This document shows positions 48,861 to 57,858 of a DNA stretch of 64,000 nt, one piece after another. Numbering within the stretch: position 1 is the stretch's first letter; each line of letters begins with the position of its first letter. Source of the DNA: Pseudoalteromonas sp. MSK9-3 (GTDB lineage Bacteria > Pseudomonadota > Gammaproteobacteria > Enterobacterales > Alteromonadaceae); contig NZ_MIET01000034.1 of assembly GCF_003590335.1 (NCBI RefSeq), positions 124,001 through 188,000 on the forward strand. The letters are read 5' to 3'. The notes under the pieces are model-generated. The model was not told the DNA's origin. It did not search any database and was given only the letters and a program-made list of their open reading frames with translations. The position numbers and the translations under genes are program-made.

Positions 48861-51800
48861 TTGAAACTACGTACATTATTTACAGCCATGGCCTTGGCTA
48901 TCGCACCTGCGATTTCTCCTATGGTTGCCGCATACCAAACAGAAGATACGCGACTGTTACGCTTTCCCGATATTCACAAAGACTATGTTACCTTTGTTTA
49001 CAGTGGAGATATTTATGTCTCTAACAGAAAAACAGGTAAGAGTACGCGCTTAACGGATCATGTTGGTTTTGAAACTTTTCCTAAATTCTCACCTGATGGG
49101 TCGAAAATTGCGTTTTCGGCACAGTATAACGGCAGCCGCCAAATTTATGTAATTAACCGTGACGGCTCTGATTTAAAGCAGCTTACCTATTATAACGATG
49201 TAGGAAAGATGCCACCTCGTGGTGGGTTTGATTATCGAGTATTAGATTGGACACCAGACGGCCAGCATATCGTTTTTCGTGCGAATCGTACGCCTTATGG
49301 TAAGCGAGTTGGTAGACCGTTTATGGTGCCTGTTGCTGGTGGACTCGAGCAGCCACTGAACATCCCAGAAACGGGCGGTGGTATGTTATCACCCGACGGG
49401 AAAAAGTATGTTTATACCCCTATAGACAGAGAGTTTAGGACTTGGAAGCGCTCTCGAGGTGGCCGAGCACAAGATGTTTGGGTATATGATTTAGAGAATA
49501 ATACATCAGAACAACTAACAACGAACCGCGCGACTGATCAGCAGCCTACTTGGGTAAATGACAGTATCTACTTTGTGTCTGATAGAGACTATACACTCAA
49601 CCTATACAAACATCGCTCTGGTAAAAAGCCAGTTAAGATGACAGACCATCAAGATTTCGATGTACTTTGGCCATCAGCAGGACCAGACGCCATAGTGTAT
49701 GAAAATGGCGGATACTTATATCGGTTTGATGAAGCGACAAAACGTACTGAAAAGTTAGCGTTAAATGTTGAAGGTAGCCGTGAATACACCATGCCTTACA
49801 GTAAAAACGTGAGTGACTTTATTGACTCAATGGATGTGTCGCATGATGGTAAACGGGTGCTATTTAGTGCCCGTGGTGAGTTGTTTAGTGTACCTGCGAA
49901 GCAGGGACCAACACGCAATTTAAGTCACACTCCAGTAGGCCGTGAAATCTCAGCAACTTGGTCTGCGAATGGTCGTTATATTGCTTACATGAGCGATGAG
50001 AGTGGTGAATATGAGATTTACTTGCGTGATAGAGCCAATAACAATGAAGTGAAGCAACTTACGAGTAACGGGACTATTTGGCGTTTCGATCCTCTATGGT
50101 CGCCAGATAATACGAAGTTATTGTTTGCAGACAAAAATCACACGCTATGGTGGTTAGATATAGAAACGGGTAAGCAACATAAAATAGATACCGCAAAATA
50201 TGATGAAGATGGCTTAACACAGTATATTTGGTCACCCAATAGTGAAGATGTGGTATTTGTTAAAAATAACGAAAACCGCTATGCATCACTTTGGCATTAC
50301 AATATAAATAGTAAATCGGTTACTCGATTAACCGATGAGATGATGAGCGAAACCAACCCTACATTCTCGCCTGATGGTCAGTACCTTTATTTCACTTCTG
50401 AGCGTGATTATAACTTAACGTTCAGCAGTTATGAATTTGACTATATGTTCAATAAAGCAACGCGTATTTATTCGGTTGCTGTAAATGACCAAATAAGTGC
50501 ATTAAATGCACCGCAAAGCGATGAAGCGAGCATATTAAGTGCTGCGTCAGAGGTAAGTGATGAGGAAAAAGCGGTTGATACCAAACTAGACAGCAATGGC
50601 TTTATGACGCGCGCTGTCGCATTAACTACACCAGCTGGAAATTATCGCAATCTTACGGGCGTAAAAGGGGGTGTGCTTACGCTCAGTGATGGCCAATTGA
50701 AACTTGTACCAACCAAATCAAGCGAGAAAGTGGCGACAGTTGCAAAAGGAGTAAGCAGCTATAAAGTGTCGGCCAATATGGCGCACATTATTGTGAAATC
50801 GGGCAAAAGCTATAGCGTGATAAAGCCCGCTGCCAAGCAGGATTTACAGTCTACTCAGCTTGACCTGAGTGATATGATGTTGAAAATCGACCCACAAACT
50901 GAGTGGGCGCAAATGTATAGAGAAGGATGGCGTACATTACGAGATTGGTTCTACGATGAGAATCATCATGGCCAAGATTGGGATGCGATTTTAAAGCGTT
51001 ATCAGCCTATGGCGGACGCAATCGCGCATCGTACTGATTTAGATTATGTACTGAGTGAGATTGCGGGTGAAATCAATGCGGGTCATATTTATGTTAACTC
51101 CGGTGATAGGCCAGAGGCAACGCGTTTAAAGCATGGTTTATTAGGCGCACAAATTAGTGCACATGAGTCTGGCTTTGTAAAAATTGAGAATATTTTTAAA
51201 GGTGAAAACTGGCATGAGGATTTTCGTTCACCGCTGAATGAAACGGGCGTAAAGGCCAATGTTGGTGATTATATTCTAAGTGTAAATGGCCGTGCGGTTA
51301 ACACTGTTTTGAATTTTTATGAGTTATTAGAAAATACCCAAGGGGAACAAGTTGAATTGGTTTTGAACCAATCGCCAAGCTTCGAGGGGAGTTGGAAAGT
51401 GACTGTTAAACCTGTCGCAAGTGAACAAGGTTTAAGATACCTTGAGTGGACAAACTCTCGCGCAGAATATGTTGATAAATTGTCTGGTGGTCGTGTGGGT
51501 TATGTGCATTTACCAAACACCCACTATGCAGGTAACCGCTCATTATTTAAAAACTTTCTACCACAGACAACCAAAGAAGCCATGATCATTGACGATCGAT
51601 ATAATGGCGGCGGCTTTATTCCTGAGCATATGATCACATGGTTGGCGCGAAAACCGTTAAATTATTGGAAGCGTCGTGGTGTTGAACCCACTAAGACACC
51701 GCAATTTGCTCACGATGGACCGAAGGCGATGTTGATCAATGGTTACTCGAGTTCTGGCGGCGATGCACTCCCTTATTACTTCCGACAAGCGGGACTTGGT

Positions 51801-52097
51801 AAACTCATAGGTACTCGTACTTGGGGTGGTTTAATTGGTATTTCAGGTAATCCTGGGTTAGTTGATGGTGGCTCTGTGATTGCTGCGACTTTCCGTATTC
51901 TAGATAATGAAGGTAATTGGATCATTGAAGATGAAGGTGTAAGCCCAGACATTGAAGTGATCGATCGACCTGAGTTAATTCAAGCGGGTAAAGACCCGTC
52001 TGTTGAACGAGCGGTGAAAGAGTTACTTGATGAGTTAGAAGCTAACCCGAAAAAGCCGTTAACAGTACCCGCTGCTCCGAGTAATTTTGGCCAGTAG
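48861..52097 (+). CDS. tricorn-like S41 peptidase, secreted
   Basis: A large serine peptidase of 1078 residues with a signal peptide (about 1-24, …PMVAAYQ), two regions of WD40/PD40-type propeller repeats (about 35-320 and 330-560, with repeated FSPDG-type blades), a mixed core, a PDZ domain (about 755-850) and an S41 catalytic domain (about 850-1050). The nucleophile region is SSSGGD at 963-968 and the partner His is in NAGHIYV near 745, with a Glu in EDEGVSPD. This is the layout of tricorn protease. The start is TTG 48861. It probably degrades peptides in the periplasm or outside; it stands alone, with its own terminator. Confidence 0.92.
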   Translation: MKLRTLFTAMALAIAPAISPMVAAYQTEDTRLLRFPDIHKDYVTFVYSGDIYVSNRKTGKSTRLTDHVGFETFPKFSPDGSKIAFSAQYNGSRQIYVINRDGSDLKQLTYYNDVGKMPPRGGFDYRVLDWTPDGQHIVFRANRTPYGKRVGRPFMVPVAGGLEQPLNIPETGGGMLSPDGKKYVYTPIDREFRTWKRSRGGRAQDVWVYDLENNTSEQLTTNRATDQQPTWVNDSIYFVSDRDYTLNLYKHRSGKKPVKMTDHQDFDVLWPSAGPDAIVYENGGYLYRFDEATKRTEKLALNVEGSREYTMPYSKNVSDFIDSMDVSHDGKRVLFSARGELFSVPAKQGPTRNLSHTPVGREISATWSANGRYIAYMSDESGEYEIYLRDRANNNEVKQLTSNGTIWRFDPLWSPDNTKLLFADKNHTLWWLDIETGKQHKIDTAKYDEDGLTQYIWSPNSEDVVFVKNNENRYASLWHYNINSKSVTRLTDEMMSETNPTFSPDGQYLYFTSERDYNLTFSSYEFDYMFNKATRIYSVAVNDQISALNAPQSDEASILSAASEVSDEEKAVDTKLDSNGFMTRAVALTTPAGNYRNLTGVKGGVLTLSDGQLKLVPTKSSEKVATVAKGVSSYKVSANMAHIIVKSGKSYSVIKPAAKQDLQSTQLDLSDMMLKIDPQTEWAQMYREGWRTLRDWFYDENHHGQDWDAILKRYQPMADAIAHRTDLDYVLSEIAGEINAGHIYVNSGDRPEATRLKHGLLGAQISAHESGFVKIENIFKGENWHEDFRSPLNETGVKANVGDYILSVNGRAVNTVLNFYELLENTQGEQVELVLNQSPSFEGSWKVTVKPVASEQGLRYLEWTNSRAEYVDKLSGGRVGYVHLPNTHYAGNRSLFKNFLPQTTKEAMIIDDRYNGGGFIPEHMITWLARKPLNYWKRRGVEPTKTPQFAHDGPKAMLINGYSSSGGDALPYYFRQAGLGKLIGTRTWGGLIGISGNPGLVDGGSVIAATFRILDNEGNWIIEDEGVSPDIEVIDRPELIQAGKDPSVERAVKELLDELEANPKKPLTVPAAPSNFGQ

Positions 52098-52128
52098 CAG
52101 CATGTGTTAACTTTTACTTGAATAGACA

Positions 52129-52162
52129 TAACGGCTAAGCACCCTATTAGCCGTTATTTTTT
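52129..52162 (+). terminator. terminator of the tricorn gene
   Basis: A perfect 10-bp stem (TAACGGCTAA / TTAGCCGTTA), 8-nt loop, followed directly by TTTTTT. Clear rho-independent terminator 30 nt after the stop. Confidence 0.88.
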
Positions 52163-52293
52163 GCTTATTTATACGTGAAAACGACTGGTGTTCATAAGTA
52201 AATGTGACACTGAGTGAAGCAGATAACATGAATTTTAATAGGACGATGTCCATTTTATCTGGTGAAAATCAAGGGGGATAAAGGTGAAACAGT

Positions 52294-53049
52294 ATGGTAA
52301 CGCGTAAAAAAGTTGTTTTAATAACAGGTGGCAGCCGTGGTATTGGTGCCTCAGCGGTGAAGTTACTCGCAGAACGAGACTATGTTGTTGCACTCAATTA
52401 TAAAGAAAATCATAGTGCGGCTAAAGAGCTGGTAAGGTCTATTAATGCTGCTGGTGGTCAAGCTACTGAGTTTCAAGCTGATATAAGTGATGAAAATCAA
52501 GTAGAGGCGCTATTTTCATCAGTGGCATTGACGTATGGACCAATTACGCATTTGGTCAATAACGTTGGGGTATTGGCTCACCAGCAACGAGTTGAAAATA
52601 TGACGGCAGAGCGTATCAATCATATTCTACAACACAACGTTACGCCTTACTTTATTTGTGCTAGAGAAGCCGTTAAGCACTTTAAAATGCACGATGATAT
52701 GTCAAAGTGTGCAATCGTCAATGTGTCGTCTGCGGCGTCGAGGTTGGGCGGGGCTAATGAATATGTTGATTATGCTGCATCAAAAGGTGCTATAGACACG
52801 TTTACCATAGGTTTGTCATTAGAGCTTGCAGAATATGGCGTGCGGGTTAACTGTGTTAGGCCCGGGTGTATTTATACAGATATACATCGTGACGGAGGAG
52901 AAGCGGAGCGTGTCTCTCGGTTAGCGCCTCAATTGCCACTGCGTCGTGGCGGCACGGCATTAGAGGTTGCTAATGCCATTGCGTGGTTATTAAGTGATGA
53001 GGCTAGCTACGTCACTGGCAGTTTTATTGATTTGGCTGGTGGGAAGTAG
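52294..53049 (+). CDS. short-chain dehydrogenase/reductase
   Basis: An NAD(P)-dependent oxidoreductase of 251 residues. It has the cofactor loop TGGSRGIGAS (about 10-19), NNVGVLA, catalytic Ser in NVSSAASRL, the Tyr-x-x-x-Lys pair in YAASKG (about 162-166), and VRPGCIYTDIH. The closest named relatives are sugar or 3-oxoacyl-type SDRs, but the substrate cannot be told. AGGTG precedes the start. Its last 60 bp overlap the 3' end of the GNAT gene on the other strand. Confidence 0.9.
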   Translation: MVTRKKVVLITGGSRGIGASAVKLLAERDYVVALNYKENHSAAKELVRSINAAGGQATEFQADISDENQVEALFSSVALTYGPITHLVNNVGVLAHQQRVENMTAERINHILQHNVTPYFICAREAVKHFKMHDDMSKCAIVNVSSAASRLGGANEYVDYAASKGAIDTFTIGLSLELAEYGVRVNCVRPGCIYTDIHRDGGEAERVSRLAPQLPLRRGGTALEVANAIAWLLSDEASYVTGSFIDLAGGK

Positions 53050-53550
53050 TATTTTAAAGTAATAGCTAGTACCGAAGAACACCCCATTGTTGTCAGATAC
53101 AAAGTGGGGAATTTCTCCACTTTTAGTGTAGTTTATTTTTTGATAAAAATACTCAGATTTATCGCCCGTTTGCGTATCTAATACAAGTAACTCAATGCCT
53201 TGTTTAGTAGCCTTATTCTCTATTGAGTGCATCAGGGCTGATGCAACCCCCAAGCGCTGATATTGTGGATGAACAAGTAACTTTTCTACTTCAGCACGGT
53301 GTGATCCATTCTGCTTTTGACACCGAGTATAGTGAACACAGCCAACGAGTGTATTGTGTATAAAGTACCCAAAGAAAATGCGGCTTTTCAGTTGCGTGTT
53401 GATCTCTTCCCAGTAAGTAGTGAGCTGCTGTTTATCTACATCAGTTTTAAATCCTAAAGAGGCACCACTTTTAATACACAAATCGAGTAAGTCAGTTAAT
53501 TGCATTTTGTATTGCGAGAGTGAAGTAAGTTGCTTTATATGGTTGGTCAT
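52990..53550 (-). CDS. GNAT family N-acetyltransferase
   Basis: An acetyltransferase of 186 residues. The acetyl-CoA loop is VHPQYQRLGVASALM near residue 100, with YFYQKINYTKSGEIPHF at the C-terminal end. It overlaps the convergent SDR gene by 60 bp and its start overlaps the small HTH gene by 4 nt, so it is probably the second gene of a two-gene unit. Substrate unknown. Confidence 0.82.
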   Translation of the reverse strand: MTNHIKQLTSLSQYKMQLTDLLDLCIKSGASLGFKTDVDKQQLTTYWEEINTQLKSRIFFGYFIHNTLVGCVHYTRCQKQNGSHRAEVEKLLVHPQYQRLGVASALMHSIENKATKQGIELLVLDTQTGDKSEYFYQKINYTKSGEIPHFVSDNNGVFFGTSYYFKILLPTSQINKTASDVASLIT

Positions 53551-53801
53551 GGTGTTTGAGGGTCTTCTAGTTTTGTTAATTGTGCTTGAATATATGCGAT
53601 GTGGTTTTCCAGTTTTTCCTTTGCGTTGTGTAAGCTGGTTACACGGGCTGATGTATTTGCTTGATGTGCTCTAATTGCACGGTAAATAGCCACTCGTGGT
53701 AGGTTGTATTTGTCAGCAGCACTACAAATAGATAACTGTTTATTTAACACCTCGCTCAATGCATCACGCATTGCTTCTTTGTTATTGTGTTTATGTTGCA
53801 T
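53547..53801 (-). CDS. small HTH (Psq-type) protein
   Basis: An 84-residue protein from ATG 53801, chosen because GGAG lies 8 nt upstream; two earlier in-frame ATGs would add up to 13 residues and lack such a site. The N-terminal half (about 8-45) looks like a Psq-type helix-turn-helix (ALSEVLNKQLSICSAADKY followed by NLPRVAIYRAI). The C-terminal half is a charged helix likely to form a coiled coil. It may bind DNA and control its own operon with the GNAT gene. Family not firmly recognised. Confidence 0.7.
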   Translation of the reverse strand: MQHKHNNKEAMRDALSEVLNKQLSICSAADKYNLPRVAIYRAIRAHQANTSARVTSLHNAKEKLENHIAYIQAQLTKLEDPQTP

Positions 53802-53807
53802 TATGAG

Positions 53808-53830
53808 CACTCCATTTTTTGACTGGAGTG
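53808..53830 (-). promoter_or_regulatory. inverted repeat over the ribosome binding site of the HTH gene
   Basis: CACTCCA and TGGAGTG form a perfect 7-bp inverted repeat with a 9-nt loop. The arm TGGAGTG, read on the minus strand, is the Shine-Dalgarno of the HTH gene. It could hide the site in RNA or act as an operator. Confidence 0.4.
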
Positions 53831-53840
53831 TGATCATCAT

Positions 53841-54307
53841 GAATTTGCCAAATACTGATCTCTAAGTGCCACAACAGGTGTAAAGTTTGGTAAAAGTCTG
53901 ACATAACGTTTGCTTATGTTGTAGATGCGTACAATTTTTAAAGAAAAAACCATACCAACATTTAAAGTTAATATATTTCAATTTGTTATGATTTTTTGTG
54001 TTATCCGACTTGGCTAATTTGCACCATTTATAGGAAAGTTTAATAGCGTTTGCACTGAATTGTTGCAGTGTTTTGTAAAGTTTATTTTCGAGTGAGGTAC
54101 TTTGTTATATTTAATCTAAGAAAGGTTAGTGTTTTAAATTAAAAGTTTATATAACAGCACCTTACTTTTTTACGTTGGTCTTAAATCGTGACTCATTGAG
54201 CGCTGATAATTCTATTTATTTTCTAACCGGATAGAAAATAGTTTTTACATAAGATATGTCCTGACTTGTCTAGATAAAGTAGTCACAAGCTTAAAGGAGA
54301 CATAAAT
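53841..54307. other. 467-bp intergenic region upstream of the FGE-fold gene
   Basis: An AT-rich stretch between the divergent HTH gene and the FGE-fold gene. It holds no ORF with a ribosome binding site. It has a short repeat ACATAA / TTATGT at 53901-53919 and a perfect 9-bp inverted repeat TATTTTCTA / TAGAAAATA at 54217-54240. No sigma-70 promoter pair is convincing. AAAGGAGA just before 54308 is the ribosome binding site of the next gene. Confidence 0.5.
54217..54240 (+). promoter_or_regulatory. candidate operator upstream of the FGE-fold gene
   Basis: A perfect 9-bp inverted repeat with a 6-nt ACCGGA centre, 68 bp before the start. It may be a binding site for a dimeric regulator such as the CadC-like protein encoded downstream; this is a guess from position. 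Confidence 0.35.
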
Positions 54308-55909
54308 ATGAAACTATATACATCAGCATTGTTATTAGTGAGTAGCTACTCGGTTGCGGCGAATGAACCGGTTACAGTAACGCCTATCGAACCGGTTTTA
54401 GTCGCAATGGATAATCAAGACATAGACCAGCAATTTTATATGGGCAAATACGAAGTTACCGTAGCTGAATTTCAACGTTTTGTGCAAGCGACGGGTTACA
54501 CCGTACCTAATAAATGTATGGTATTCACTAAAAGCCAATGGCCTTCTCCAGATAAGCCTGGAAGTTGGGATAGTCCTGAGTTAGTTAATGAACCATTCAG
54601 ACCAGTGGTGTGCGTTGGCGTTCAAGGTGCAATTGATTATGCGAAGTGGTTAACAAAAGAAACAGGAAAGCCTTATCGTTTACCGACGATAGAAGAATAT
54701 GAATTTGCCGCTTTAGCAGGTCAAAAAAGCCGATTCGCATTTGGAGAAGATTATGAGCATAGCGACGTATGTGAATATGAAAATGTTGAAGACAGAGCTA
54801 ACATCGCAGCTTTGAAATTACATCATGGTGTTGAGTATACCCGTAGTGTGGATTGCAATGATGGTGCGATTTACCACACAGTGGTTGGTATGTATCGACC
54901 AAACAGTTTTGGTTTACATGATATGTTAGGGAATGTGAGAGAGTTAACTCAAACCTGCATAGAATATAAAGATGATGACAATAAACACTGTTCTCGATAT
55001 GCAATAGGGGGTTCCGCTTGGCATTGGCAACCGCGTGATATAGTCAAAGAACGTTGGACTGCTGCTGATTTTATTGGCAGCATTGAAGGTTTTCGTCTGG
55101 TATTGGATGCTAAAGAGTTAGCTATTGATCACTGGGAGCAGTTTAAAGGGGCTTTATTACACGCTCAAAAGCGCGCAAGGATTGAGCATAACAAGCTAAA
55201 ATCTCTACCAACTGCACCTAAAGGCCTTGTTACTAAAGAGCTAGTTGAACATCAAGTGCAACTTGGTTGGGATGCGGCTCATGGAGAAGGTGTAACATAT
55301 GCACTCTATCGTAGTGTTTTAGACAGCACAGGTAAGGGCACCCGACAGTGGCAGCTTGTAAAAGACGGTCTGAGTGCACCGAACTACCGTGATTCAAACC
55401 CACTTTCTAGTTTTATAAGCTATAAAGTACATGCAGTTAAAGATGGAATGCAAAGTAAAGCCAGTAACATTGCTTATACAGGTCAATACCCTAAATTAGC
55501 AATAGGTCAAAAAGTTGAGGCTGAACATTACTTTTCGCAACGACATAGTATGTTGAGTAAAAAGGATGATTTACAAGTCGTTGGTTTATCAACAAATGCA
55601 GATCATCATACACCTGACGGATATATCCCATTTAAACCTGCATGGTTAAAGTTTGATTTGAGCAGTGAGACCTCCAGCGCAGTGACTGTTAATGTACGTA
55701 TGCGAGGAGCGAAGGATACGTTGCTGGAATTTTGGCAAGGACATCACCTTGTGGCTCGGTTTAACGGTCACGGTGGTAAAGAGTTTAAAGAAGTTAGCGT
55801 ATTAGGCTCGGTAATAAAAGGAGCGGATCAGTTAGAGATCCGCTCGGTAGGTAATAACGGTGCGTTAATTGATTGGTTTGAACTTATACCAAATCACATC
55901 GATGATTAA
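54308..55909 (+). CDS. secreted protein with sulfatase-modifying-factor (FGE-sulfatase) fold, non-catalytic
   Basis: A 533-residue secreted protein with a signal peptide (about 1-18, …SSYSVAANEP). The FGE-sulfatase domain (about 30-260) has YMGKYEVTVAEFQRFVQATG, YRLPTIEEYEFAA and FGLHDMLGNVRELTQ. In true formylglycine-generating enzymes the copper-binding cysteines lie just after a GGS motif and again in GFRC; here GGSAWHWQPRD and GFRLVLD carry no Cys, so sulfatase activation is unlikely. A fibronectin-type domain (about 300-395) and a carbohydrate-binding-like beta domain (about 400-530) follow. It shares a TTAA stop overlap with the convergent regulator gene. Confidence 0.8.
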   Translation: MKLYTSALLLVSSYSVAANEPVTVTPIEPVLVAMDNQDIDQQFYMGKYEVTVAEFQRFVQATGYTVPNKCMVFTKSQWPSPDKPGSWDSPELVNEPFRPVVCVGVQGAIDYAKWLTKETGKPYRLPTIEEYEFAALAGQKSRFAFGEDYEHSDVCEYENVEDRANIAALKLHHGVEYTRSVDCNDGAIYHTVVGMYRPNSFGLHDMLGNVRELTQTCIEYKDDDNKHCSRYAIGGSAWHWQPRDIVKERWTAADFIGSIEGFRLVLDAKELAIDHWEQFKGALLHAQKRARIEHNKLKSLPTAPKGLVTKELVEHQVQLGWDAAHGEGVTYALYRSVLDSTGKGTRQWQLVKDGLSAPNYRDSNPLSSFISYKVHAVKDGMQSKASNIAYTGQYPKLAIGQKVEAEHYFSQRHSMLSKKDDLQVVGLSTNADHHTPDGYIPFKPAWLKFDLSSETSSAVTVNVRMRGAKDTLLEFWQGHHLVARFNGHGGKEFKEVSVLGSVIKGADQLEIRSVGNNGALIDWFELIPNHIDD

Positions 55910-57705
55910 TTTTCTAATGCAATGGCTGAGGTAACACCATGTTGCTTAAGCCATTGCTGAGAACCGTTGGTTTGTAAAAAGGCCAAATATTCTCTTTTTA
56001 TTTCAGGTGTTGAGTATGTTAATTGATATAGCGCCAGTGCTGAATTGAGTGATGCCGGTTTATTGTGTGTTAAGCGAGCTTTATTAAATGCTTCTTTAAG
56101 CAAGGGGCGAGCGTCATCAATTAAATCTTGGGCTAATAATACTTGGGCTTTCAATAGTAATTGAGCGGGTTGTTTTATAGCGCCATCAAATAAGGCATGT
56201 GCTGATTCAAAATCTCTTACCTCTATATAATATGTCACTAACATTTCAAGGGCATGGTCAAGTACCCAATAGTTACTCGCGGTTCTAGGAATGTTTAAAA
56301 TGCGTTTTAAGTAGGGTAAAGCAAGTGCATTGTCTTCTGTAAATAACGCAAAGTGAAAATACACAATCGCTTTATTGGAGTCACTTAAATTATGCTCAAT
56401 CAGTAAAGCTTGGGCTTTATTTAGCTGAGCATATTGTTCAACCGTATTGTCTACTTTCTTTGCCAGTATTGAGTACAGCATGTGAAATTCAAATTGTGCT
56501 AGGGGTTCCTGTTGCTGCTTAGTGAGTGTGATAGCCTCCTCTAAGACACGAAACATCGCAGTTATATTCCCTTGTTCGTAATGCAGCCATGCACTGGTGT
56601 TAATATAGTCATGTTGCAAAGGCCACAGTGATGTTTGCTTGAGCTCTTTATTCATCAGAGTCAATCGGTGAGCGCTTTGTTGGTGTTGCTTGCGCATTTT
56701 ATAGATCATGCCAATTAACCATTGAGCTTGTGCTCGATAGGCTTTTTGTGCGTATCCCTCATTATTGAGTAGCTTGTCTAGATGCACCATAGCAATATCG
56801 GGCTGCTTAGCATGAATCAAATGTTTGGCTAGTAATAGCGTCACCTCTTCATTACTTGGTGCGGATGTATGCATTGTTTGTAGCTCGGCTAAACGAATTG
56901 GTTTACTGGTAGAAAAGAACTTTAAATCGTGCAGTCGGTTCAGTTGCTCACGCAATGCCAGCATGGCTATTTCTGTCGTTTCTCCAAAGGCGTAACCTTG
57001 CCAATGCCGGGCGTTTTTGGATAAACCATAATGTAAAAACACGCCTTGCTCTGAAGGGTATATATCCCCCCAAATAAGCCAATTTTGCTGTGGTAGCTGG
57101 GCATTTTTCCATGCTTGTTGTGGTGATAAGAAATGCTGCTGATTTGATTCGGGAACGGCGACAGTTTTAACTGAAAATAGAGCGTGACTTGAAAGAGCGT
57201 TGATATCGGATTGTTGTAACTTGCTCCATGTGTCAGTGGTGTGATCGTTGACGGCCAAGTGCAAAGAGATTTGTGCTGAAGGTGTTTGCCACTGGGATGC
57301 TAATAATAAAATAAGCAAAATGAAAACACTGCTAATTACTGTGTATAAAAAATAAGGTGACTTTTTATTTCTTGCTAAATTGGGGGGAGGGAGAAGCGGA
57401 GCATCGATCTCAACACTAGTTACGGGGTACTGCCACTTATAGCCTTTCTTGGAGTAGGTTTTGATGGACTGTTCACCAAATATAGCCCGCAATTGGCTTA
57501 TTGTTTGAAAGACAACTTGTTCAGAGACCACTTTGTTCTGCCAAACAACGTCCATAATGTCATCTTTACTGTGAATATCGTTAGGGTTTAGCAAGAAGTA
57601 TTCGAGTAGTAACGTTTGATTTCGCTTTAAAACAATCAGTTCACTATTTTTATACAGTACCCGTTTATGACATGAGTACTGGTATTGAGAAAACTGTAAC
57701 TCCAT
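55906..57705 (-). CDS. CadC/ToxR-like membrane transcription regulator with TPR-like sensor
   Basis: A one-component membrane regulator of 599 residues. The N-terminal winged helix (about 1-100) has LLEYFLLNPNDIHSKDDIMDVVW and VVFQTISQLRAIFG, ending TYSKKGYKWQYP, the OmpR/PhoB type. One membrane helix spans about 118-139. The periplasmic C-terminal part (about 145-599) is mostly paired helices resembling TPR repeats. The start is ATG 57705. It is tail-to-tail with the FGE-fold gene (stops share TTAA) and divergent from the EAL gene, so either may be its target. The signal is unknown. Confidence 0.87.
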   Translation of the reverse strand: MELQFSQYQYSCHKRVLYKNSELIVLKRNQTLLLEYFLLNPNDIHSKDDIMDVVWQNKVVSEQVVFQTISQLRAIFGEQSIKTYSKKGYKWQYPVTSVEIDAPLLPPPNLARNKKSPYFLYTVISSVFILLILLLASQWQTPSAQISLHLAVNDHTTDTWSKLQQSDINALSSHALFSVKTVAVPESNQQHFLSPQQAWKNAQLPQQNWLIWGDIYPSEQGVFLHYGLSKNARHWQGYAFGETTEIAMLALREQLNRLHDLKFFSTSKPIRLAELQTMHTSAPSNEEVTLLLAKHLIHAKQPDIAMVHLDKLLNNEGYAQKAYRAQAQWLIGMIYKMRKQHQQSAHRLTLMNKELKQTSLWPLQHDYINTSAWLHYEQGNITAMFRVLEEAITLTKQQQEPLAQFEFHMLYSILAKKVDNTVEQYAQLNKAQALLIEHNLSDSNKAIVYFHFALFTEDNALALPYLKRILNIPRTASNYWVLDHALEMLVTYYIEVRDFESAHALFDGAIKQPAQLLLKAQVLLAQDLIDDARPLLKEAFNKARLTHNKPASLNSALALYQLTYSTPEIKREYLAFLQTNGSQQWLKQHGVTSAIALEN

Positions 57706-57858
57706 AAATTTTATCTGTTTTTATTATTTTATTGCTTATTATTACATAGTCTTATAAGAGATGGCAGTGATATTCACTGCATCACAATATGATGACCTTG
57801 TACAACCCTTAAGTAACAACTAGCTTTACCTATTATCCATCGACAAAAGGAATGGTAA

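Noticed and set aside
53420..53674. 84-residue plus-strand ORF across the GNAT and HTH genes
   Set aside because: Antisense to two supported genes, with no ribosome binding site.
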